Shown here one piece after another: positions 58,562 to 64,000 of a stretch of 64,000 nt of DNA. The DNA lies in the NCBI GenBank assembly GCA_025809375.1, contig CP099514.1, positions 1,550,001 through 1,614,000 of the forward strand, written 5' to 3'. The DNA comes from Bacillus zhangzhouensis (GTDB lineage Bacteria; Bacillota; Bacilli; Bacillales; Bacillaceae). Both the position numbers and the translations under genes were made by a program. A model generated the notes under the pieces. The model saw only the letters and a program-made list of their open reading frames with translations, made no database searches and was not told the origin of the DNA. How positions within the stretch are numbered: position 1 is the first letter of the stretch; each line of letters starts with the position of its first letter.

Positions 58562-58613
58562 CTGAAAAAAAGAAGACAAAGGGCTAAAATCAGCATCATT
58601 TTAGCCCTTTGTC
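58562..58613 (-). terminator. Terminator after the acetyltransferase gene
   Basis: GACAAAGGGCTAAAAT / ATTTTAGCCCTTTGTC perfect 16-bp stem with seven-base loop; read leftward it continues TTCTTTTTTT. Confidence 0.92.
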
Positions 58614-58630
58614 AACAATCTAAGGCTTTT

Positions 58631-59191
58631 TCAGCCTTTCTTTTTTATGTCTTCTATTACATTTATACACTGTTCAATATCATGAGATTGCAAAAGGTGA
58701 AAAATAGATTGAATGATTGAAAACTCTAAATTCCACCATTCTAACAACTGCAGTTTTTTGATTATTTCTGATGAAAATCGATATTTCATGAGCTGCTGGG
58801 GATTTCCTGCGGCTATTGCATATGGCGGCACATCTTTTGTGATCACACTATTTGCCCCGATCACAGCCCCGTTTCCTATACATACTCCTGACATAATCGT
58901 CGCACCATATCCAATCCATACGTCATGTCCAATATGAACATCCCCCTTCGATTTGGGATGTCCTTTAATATGAGCAGCTTCTTTGAAAATTTGATTAAAC
59001 GGATACGTTGTGACCCAATCTGTACGGTGTTCCCCGCCTAGGAAAATTTTTACTTCGTTTGCAATAGAACAAAACTTCCCAACATTTAATGTCGTTCCTT
59101 CCCCCCACGTCAGCACTTGAAAATCTGGTCCGGCATAAGAAAAGTCACCGATATTGTGCGAGCTCAGTTCACTTCTTTGATTCAAAAACAT
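58631..59191 (-). CDS. CatB/Vat-type hexapeptide acetyltransferase
   Basis: 186 aa left-handed beta-helix xenobiotic acetyltransferase. Signature GEHRTDWVTTYPF with the catalytic His, then DVHIGHDVWIGYGATIMSGV, IGNGAVIGANSVITKDVPPY, AIAAGNPQQLMKYRF. Members acetylate chloramphenicol, streptogramins or sugars; the substrate cannot be told. The frame extends 72 codons upstream into the MATE gene, but AAGGAGGCC 10 bp before the ATG at 59191 decides the start. Confidence 0.85.
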   Translation of the reverse strand: MFLNQRSELSSHNIGDFSYAGPDFQVLTWGEGTTLNVGKFCSIANEVKIFLGGEHRTDWVTTYPFNQIFKEAAHIKGHPKSKGDVHIGHDVWIGYGATIMSGVCIGNGAVIGANSVITKDVPPYAIAAGNPQQLMKYRFSSEIIKKLQLLEWWNLEFSIIQSIFHLLQSHDIEQCINVIEDIKKKG

Positions 59192-59255
59192 AGAAGATTC
59201 GGCCTCCTTAAAAGTGAGAGATCTTCGTATGTATATGCTGCTCTCCACCTTTACA

Positions 59256-60623
59256 TTATGATTGAACAAGCGATACAATTTGTTTTTTCTTCCATACGAG
59301 CTGATAGTAGCTGTATTGGAGGAGTAAGTTAACAAAGAAAGCAGCAGGGTAGCCAATCCATATTCCTTTAATGCCAAGGGATGTATAGTGTGATAGCACA
59401 TAAGCAACTGGTACTTCTACAAACCAAATGGAACAAATACTAAAGATCGTCGGCCAAAGAACCGTCCCACTTGCTCTCATTGTGGCTGTAACCATTTGGG
59501 CCGTTCCAAAAATGAGATAGCTCCATAGTGTAATGACGACCAAACTATAGGCAATGTCTATCGTTTTAGGATCTGTTAAAAAGATAGATAAAATCTGCGG
59601 TGCAAAAATATAAACGAAAATAATGATACATCCGCCTATGGCAAAGTTAAGCCCTAACCCAATTTTAATGACATCTTTCAGTCGATTCATATTCCCTGCA
59701 CCAATGAATTGTGCTGCAAAGATCGAGACCGCAATGCCAAGACTCACTGCCGGCATCTGCACATAACTCACGACTTGATTGACAACACCATAGGCAGCTG
59801 TCGCCTGTGATCCATAATCGTTGACGAAAGAAATAACGGCAATTTCTGATAAAGAAATGAGGATCATATTAATGCTTGATGGGATACTGAGCTTTAATAA
59901 CGTTTTTAATAGATTCCCTTTCATTAATAAATGCTTTCTAACTGATGAATCAATGCGAAGCGGGTGCTTTGTCTTATATAAGTAGATATGTAGAATAATA
60001 AACGTTACAATTGTTGAAATCACAGAAGCATACGCAGCACCATATAAGCCGAACGCCGGCAGTCCCAGCCAGCCAAATAATAAAATGGGCAGCATCAAAA
60101 TATTCGTTGCCGTACTAACCATTAAGAAATAAAAAGGTGTTTTCGAATCCCCTGTTCCCCGCAAGAAGGTCGTATAAACAAAATAAAGAAATAAGATCGG
60201 CATTGAGATGAATAGGATTCTGGCATATGCCGCACTTTCTTCCACGATATTAGCGGGTGTTCCCATGAGGTTTAAGATGTCTGTTGCGAAAAAACCTCCA
60301 ATGATCGCTAAAGATACTCCGATCAAAAAAGTGAATGAAAGCGTTGTGCCAATAATTTCTTTTAATTTCTGTTCATTTTTTGCTCCATATGCTTGTCCAA
60401 TAAGGATCGAGCTTCCCGATCCAATTCCAATGGAAAAAGAAACGAGTAAAAAGAAAAGCGGAAAGAATGCAGAAATGGCAGCTACTGCATCCTCTCCAAT
60501 CCATCTTCCGACAAGAACAATGGACACTAACTGTCCGATCGATTGCAAAATATTGCTTAACAAAAGCGGGATGAGAAAAATGAACATGGTTTTTACTAAA
60601 GATTGTTTGTTATCTAATGTCAT
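59256..60623 (-). CDS. MATE-family efflux transporter
   Basis: 455 aa, twelve helices. MATE (MatE) repeats start with FLIPLLLSNILQSIGQLVSI and LKLSIPSSINMILISLSEIA; GIGSGSSILIGQAYGAKNEQ and GIAVSIFAAQFIGAGNMNRL are the conserved loops of each half. Exports cationic drugs or metabolites with Na+ or H+. Co-directional with dacC (25 bp upstream) and the acetyltransferase (64 bp downstream), so the three may share a transcript. Confidence 0.9.
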   Translation of the reverse strand: MTLDNKQSLVKTMFIFLIPLLLSNILQSIGQLVSIVLVGRWIGEDAVAAISAFFPLFFLLVSFSIGIGSGSSILIGQAYGAKNEQKLKEIIGTTLSFTFLIGVSLAIIGGFFATDILNLMGTPANIVEESAAYARILFISMPILFLYFVYTTFLRGTGDSKTPFYFLMVSTATNILMLPILLFGWLGLPAFGLYGAAYASVISTIVTFIILHIYLYKTKHPLRIDSSVRKHLLMKGNLLKTLLKLSIPSSINMILISLSEIAVISFVNDYGSQATAAYGVVNQVVSYVQMPAVSLGIAVSIFAAQFIGAGNMNRLKDVIKIGLGLNFAIGGCIIIFVYIFAPQILSIFLTDPKTIDIAYSLVVITLWSYLIFGTAQMVTATMRASGTVLWPTIFSICSIWFVEVPVAYVLSHYTSLGIKGIWIGYPAAFFVNLLLQYSYYQLVWKKKQIVSLVQS

Positions 60624-60648
60624 GATGGTTCTCCTTCTCTCTTTAAAT

Positions 60649-62133
60649 CTAAAGATTCTCAGCTAATATGCTGACTATACGGTCTTCTATCTCTTTCCCT
60701 TTTTCGTCATCAATAAGGTGATTTAATAAGATGGAAAAAGCGAGCGTTTTTCCGCCCTGCGTGTCAATATAGCCAGAAAGTGTGCTGACCGTTGTTAACG
60801 ACCCTGTTTTTGCACGTACTTTTTCTAGTGTAGCTGGTTCTTTCAATCTGTTCCTTAACGTGCCCCCCAACATTCGTTCACTTGCCCCCGCTAAAGGGAG
60901 CGCATGTTCATAGGTTTTAAACCATTTTTCCTTTTGAATGTTTGTCAAAAATAAAGTGAACTGGTTGGCAGAGACAAGGTTAATAGGTGATATCCCCGAT
61001 CCATCACGCAAAACTGCAAGCGAAGGATCGATGCCAAACGCAGGAAGCCGTTCATTCATGACGTCCAGCCCAGCTTCAAAGCTCCCTTTGTTCTTTACTT
61101 TTTTTCCTAGTTCCTTTAGCAACATTTCTGCATGTGTATTGTTGCTTAATTTCATCATAGGAACAAGCAGCTCTGATAATGGCATCGATGTATGGGAGGC
61201 AATTTTTTTGGCTTTGTTAGGAACTTGTTTTGATGTCAATGGACCCTTTACTTGAACCCCTTCCGCCTTTAACGCCCGCTTCATTAAGTCTAAAGCATAG
61301 GCGGCCGGATCCCATAAAGCTACCCATTGTTTAGATAAGCTTGCTTTAACCGGAATGGTCCCAGTCAACATAATCTTGTTGGTTCCATGAGAGCGTTTAA
61401 AAGAGATTTTCTTTTCTCCGCCTTCTGGAACTGTTTTCACTTGATTGATGACTTGAGCGACATCCGTCTTCGGGATCATATCGTATGCGGCTTTCTGTCC
61501 TGCTTTTGTTCCTGGTTTTACTTCGAGAATCACGGTCCCTGCATCATAATCTTGATTCGGTGATGCCGTAAGTGCAGAAATTTGTGCACCGTAATATTGA
61601 TCCTCATCACTCCAAGGCAGATCAATAGAGTATCTCGTGTCATCAAACCAAGTGTTATCTGCTGCAAGCTGTCCCTGAATGGTATGTATTCCGGCCCTTT
61701 TGACTTGTTTGGCAAGTGCTGCAAAATCCTCCTCTAATAAAGTCGGATCTCCGGTGCCGCGAAGATAAAGGCTGCCATGTAACGTTTTCTTTTGAATGGA
61801 ACCATCCATCCAGATGTCTGTAGGGAATGTGTGTGTTTCTCCAAGAATATCAAGTACGATGGCTGATGTGAGCAGTTTCATATTAGAAGCAGGAGTAAGA
61901 CGAATATCGGCTTGATGTTCATAAAGAAGAGAGGTGTCAGAAGTATCGCGGACACTGATACCAGAGATCGCGCCCTCTAAATCAGATGCTGTTCGTATGA
62001 ATTCGTCTAAAGCTGTCATCCATTGAAGTGAATCGTCACGAGCTTTGAGTTGTTCATCTTTCGCTGAAAAAGGGAGAAACAAAATTGACAGGATACATAT
62101 TTGTAAAAACATGAGCTGTGAAAAACGCTTCAC
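60649..62133 (-). CDS. dacC: D-alanyl-D-alanine carboxypeptidase/endopeptidase (PBP4a)
   Basis: 494 aa S13/PBP4 family enzyme trimming peptidoglycan stem peptides outside the membrane. N-terminal signal peptide (VKRFSQLMFLQICILSILFL). Active-site motifs: SxxK at TPASNMK (Ser83), SxN at KLSNNTHAEM, KTG at VRAKTGSLTTVS. GTG at 62133 follows AAAGGAGGG and is preferred over an ATG 18 codons earlier. The promoter upstream contains a LexA-like box. Confidence 0.93.
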   Translation of the reverse strand: MKRFSQLMFLQICILSILFLPFSAKDEQLKARDDSLQWMTALDEFIRTASDLEGAISGISVRDTSDTSLLYEHQADIRLTPASNMKLLTSAIVLDILGETHTFPTDIWMDGSIQKKTLHGSLYLRGTGDPTLLEEDFAALAKQVKRAGIHTIQGQLAADNTWFDDTRYSIDLPWSDEDQYYGAQISALTASPNQDYDAGTVILEVKPGTKAGQKAAYDMIPKTDVAQVINQVKTVPEGGEKKISFKRSHGTNKIMLTGTIPVKASLSKQWVALWDPAAYALDLMKRALKAEGVQVKGPLTSKQVPNKAKKIASHTSMPLSELLVPMMKLSNNTHAEMLLKELGKKVKNKGSFEAGLDVMNERLPAFGIDPSLAVLRDGSGISPINLVSANQFTLFLTNIQKEKWFKTYEHALPLAGASERMLGGTLRNRLKEPATLEKVRAKTGSLTTVSTLSGYIDTQGGKTLAFSILLNHLIDDEKGKEIEDRIVSILAENL

Positions 62134-62178
62134 GCAATCCCTCCTTTTTGTTGCAGCCAATTTTAGAAGAATATGTTC

Positions 62179-62207
62179 ATTATACACAAAAGAACGTTTG
62201 TTCTCAA
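62179..62207 (-). promoter_or_regulatory. dacC promoter with an embedded LexA-like box
   Basis: Read leftward: -35 TTGAGA (62207-62202), 17-bp spacer, -10 TATAAT (62184-62179). The palindrome GAACGTTTGTTC (62192-62203) fits the Bacillus SOS core GAACNNNNGTTC and overlaps the -35 and spacer. Confidence 0.55.
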
Positions 62208-62226
62208 AGGTTTTTTAAACAGAAAA

Positions 62227-62252
62227 GTCAGCTTTCTTTGACGAAAACTGAC
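62227..62252 (-). terminator. Terminator after the 40-aa ORF
   Basis: GTCAGTTTTC / GAAAGCTGAC with six-base loop, one mismatch; read leftward followed by TTTTCTGTTT. Confidence 0.6.
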
Positions 62253-62277
62253 AAGCCCTTTATCTCTTTTTTGGATT

Positions 62278-62400
62278 TCAGCCAACAGCCTGAACTGTAA
62301 TTTGACTTGCTTCAATTTTAATCAAACACAAGGGAAGTGAAGCGGGGTCAAATAAAAATAAAAACAAGACCATGACAATCCATACGTTTCTATATTTCAT
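62278..62400 (-). CDS. Small hydrophobic, possibly exported peptide (40 aa)
   Basis: A 40-codon ORF: MKYRNVW followed by a hydrophobic run (IVMVLFLFLFDPASLPLCLI) and a short polar tail ending QITVQAVG. Basic start plus hydrophobic core looks like a signal or membrane segment. GAGGTGGAG precedes the ATG at good spacing and a hairpin terminator follows. No rap gene is adjacent, so a Phr role is not supported. Family unknown. Confidence 0.5.
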   Translation of the reverse strand: MKYRNVWIVMVLFLFLFDPASLPLCLIKIEASQITVQAVG

Positions 62401-62462
62401 CACATACTCCACCTCATTTTGTGAATGTTTTCATCAAATATTCTTCCTATTTTATATACTCA

Positions 62463-62496
62463 AAAAAAACACCCACGTTTTTATGTTGTGGATGTT
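62463..62496 (-). terminator. Terminator overlapping the end of the DUF421 gene
   Basis: ACATCCAC / GTGGGTGT stem around the stop codon; read leftward it runs into TTTTTTTT. Confidence 0.65.
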
Positions 62497-63182
62497 TTTT
62501 TAGACTTCTCGTATTGCATCGCATAAATCCCTTCATTTTCAATCCATTCACAAAATAGAACATCTCGATAGGAAGAAATGTGCTGCTTTTTTAATTGCTC
62601 ATTCAGCCAGGATTCGTCAAAGCCGGCTTCTTGCAGATCTTTTTTTAAAATTTCGCCGTCAATAATAAACGTTCTAGGCAAGTTGACCTTTTTTCCCTTC
62701 ACGTTCACATCTTCAGCTGTGGCTTGGGCGTATTTCATTTTGGGAAGAACGCTGACAGAGCCGTCAGTTTCCAAAATGGCATATTCAATTTCATTCAGGG
62801 CAAAATGGCCTTTTGCGCGAACCAGTGTTTGTAGCTGATTGATATCAAGCATATTCTTCTTCAACCGGTTGTAGTGAATCTTCCCTTTATCAATCACAAG
62901 AGTAGGTCTTCCTTCTAAAAAAGCACGAATGGATTTAAAGCGCTGAGAAAGCCATTCAACTGTATAAATGAGAATGCCCCATACCGCAACAGCAAATAAA
63001 ATGTGCTGAATCTTGACTTCTGGATCGAAAATGGCGTTTCCGACCATTTCGCCTAAAATTAGTGCAGAAATGAAATCAAACGGTGTGATTTGTGCAAATT
63101 GTGTTTTCCCTAATAATTTTGTAATAAAAAATAAAGCGAAAAACCCGATAAAGAGTTCAATCAAAATACTAAGAAACGGCAC
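62481..63182 (-). CDS. DUF421 (YetF-type) membrane protein
   Basis: 233 aa. Three N-terminal helices (SILIELFIGFFALFFITKLL, ILFAVAVWGILIYTVEWLSQ), the DUF421 signature TPFDFISALILGEMVGNAI, then a cytoplasmic domain with GRPTLVIDKGKI and LLVRAKGHFALNEIEYAILE-like strands. In Bacillus some members are spore-associated. GTG at 63182 follows GGAAGGAA; the longer frame has no site. Confidence 0.85.
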   Translation of the reverse strand: MPFLSILIELFIGFFALFFITKLLGKTQFAQITPFDFISALILGEMVGNAIFDPEVKIQHILFAVAVWGILIYTVEWLSQRFKSIRAFLEGRPTLVIDKGKIHYNRLKKNMLDINQLQTLVRAKGHFALNEIEYAILETDGSVSVLPKMKYAQATAEDVNVKGKKVNLPRTFIIDGEILKKDLQEAGFDESWLNEQLKKQHISSYRDVLFCEWIENEGIYAMQYEKSKKTSTT

Positions 63183-63248
63183 TAAGATTCCTTCCTTTCT
63201 TGCTGCATTTACATACAGCATATACACGAAAGGAAGGATCTAAACCAT

Positions 63249-63572
63249 TTATGAAGGCAATAAAATAAATACATTGTCCCCTTCAACTAATGTTTCATAT
63301 GTTCTAACGCATCCGTGATCTGGTGCTTCAACGTTTCCTGATGAAAGATCAATCTTCCAATCATGCATTGGACAGAAGACATGATTGCCGCTGATCATCC
63401 CTTCAGCTAGAACGCCGCCTTTATGAGGACAGCGATTTTCAATGGCTTTGAACTGCTTATTAGAGGTTTGAAAAACAGCTAATTCAAGCGTACCTGCTTC
63501 AACTGTTTTCCCTAACTGGAGCGGAAAATCTGATAGGGTGCCAATGTGAACTTTAACAACTGAAACTGTCAT
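63249..63572 (-). CDS. nasE: Nitrite reductase small subunit
   Basis: 107 aa NirD-type Rieske-fold subunit of assimilatory NAD(P)H nitrite reductase. Rieske ligand pairs are complete: [11 protein letters not shown] (C-x-H) and [11 protein letters not shown] (C-x2-H). It follows the large subunit gene by 23 bp on the same strand, as in the nas operon. Confidence 0.93.
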   Translation of the reverse strand: MTVSVVKVHIGTLSDFPLQLGKTVEAGTLELAVFQTSNKQFKAIENRCPHKGGVLAEGMISGNHVFCPMHDWKIDLSSGNVEAPDHGCVRTYETLVEGDNVFILLPS

Positions 63573-63595
63573 ATGATCTCATCCCTTCAATTGAT

Positions 63596-64000
63596 TTATA
63601 CGGAAGCCGTCGCTTTTTGAAATAATTGTCTCGTGTCTTTTTGACTCTCTCGAAGCTCCTGCCAAGGCTCTTCATATGTTGAAAGCGCAATGTCCATTCT
63701 TTCGATTAAGGCTGTTCGTTTTTCATCATCTAGGAGTACTGATTGAATATGATCTAACCCAAGTCGATCAACCCAAGCAGAGGTTCTTTCTAAATAATTT
63801 GCTGTTTCTCTGTAATATTGCAGATATGCAGCGGCCATTTGCTCTACTTCTTCTGCTGTACTGACCTTCATTAATAAATCTCCAGCCCGCAGGTGTGTGC
63901 CGCCATTTCCGCCGGCGTACAATTCAAACCCTCCATCTATTCCCACAATGCCGAGGTCTTTAATTCCGGACTCTGCACAGTTTCTAGGACAAGCAGAGAC
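63596..64000 (-). CDS. nasD: Nitrite reductase large subunit, C-terminal part (cut by window end)
   Basis: The last 135 codons of NirB/NasD, which reduces nitrite to ammonium with a sirohaem-4Fe4S centre. The frame is open to the window edge. Visible cluster-binding stretch SACPRNCAESGIKDLGIV, then GGFELYAGGNGGTHLRAGDL typical of NirB. Gene order nasD-nasE is conserved. Confidence 0.93.
   Translation of the reverse strand, partial: VSACPRNCAESGIKDLGIVGIDGGFELYAGGNGGTHLRAGDLLMKVSTAEEVEQMAAAYLQYYRETANYLERTSAWVDRLGLDHIQSVLLDDEKRTALIERMDIALSTYEEPWQELRESQKDTRQLFQKATASV

Overview
The window is chromosomal DNA from a low-GC Gram-positive, endospore-forming Bacillus, most likely of the B. pumilus/safensis/altitudinis group. 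It carries spore genes (sspN, tlp), strong AGGAGG-type ribosome binding sites, frequent TTG/GTG starts and many U-tailed terminator hairpins. Its backbone order (citB-yneN-sspN-tlp-yneP-yneQ / yneR-plsY / yneT-parE-parC ... yngC, yngK, dacC) resembles the B. subtilis citB-to-dacC arc with accessory segments inserted.

Layout. 1-10.5 kb is conserved core: 5'-truncated aconitase, thiol-disulfide protein, small spore proteins, thioesterase, plsY and topoisomerase IV (parE-parC). 10.5-16.6 kb is an accessory hotspot: a small membrane ORF, decayed gene pieces, a 50-bp palindrome, an XRE regulator with its own operator, a lipoprotein, a secreted permuted papain-fold protein, a broken IS1182-type element and a broken amidase gene. 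16.6-20.8 kb is the ydfHI two-component system with its MMPL exporter ydfJ. 21.5-32.2 kb is a nine-gene inositol operon read leftward (iolE-iolT-iolJ-iolR-iolD-iolB-iolC-iolA-iolG). It carries its own transporter and repressor, and one visible promoter overlaps a cre site and sits just upstream of a 19-bp inverted repeat. 32.2-35.1 kb holds a 30-codon peptide gene and an LXG polymorphic toxin (EndoU-like C-terminus) with a putative immunity gene, beside a decayed piece of a second LXG gene. 35.4-40.0 kb is a fructose-type PTS operon (kinase, EIIBC, EIIA, aldolase) with an RpiR-type regulator. 40-44.7 kb has a phospholipase D/cardiolipin synthase-like gene, two DUF606 transporters around degenerate sequence, and an MFS transporter. 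44.9-48.4 kb is cysJI sulfite reductase.

48.5-64 kb mixes core and decayed genes: an acyl-CoA synthetase remnant, yngK, a tyrosine phosphatase remnant, a second IolR-like regulator, yngC (DedA), a HemD-like protein, an acetate transporter, a second IS1182-type element, an LLM oxidoreductase, an acetyltransferase, MATE exporter, dacC, a DUF421 protein, and the end of the nitrite reductase genes (nasD truncated by the window edge, nasE).

Main points for follow-up: the IS element at 55.75-57.30 kb is flanked by a perfect 21-bp duplication of a whole terminator stem-loop, and the 14.7-16.2 kb element also abuts a terminator hairpin; the iol control region is readable at base level; a LexA-like box lies inside the dacC promoter; the LXG toxin appears to begin at CTG; and a self-contained unit encodes an amphipathic 30-aa peptide. 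No rRNA, tRNA or CRISPR array was seen.
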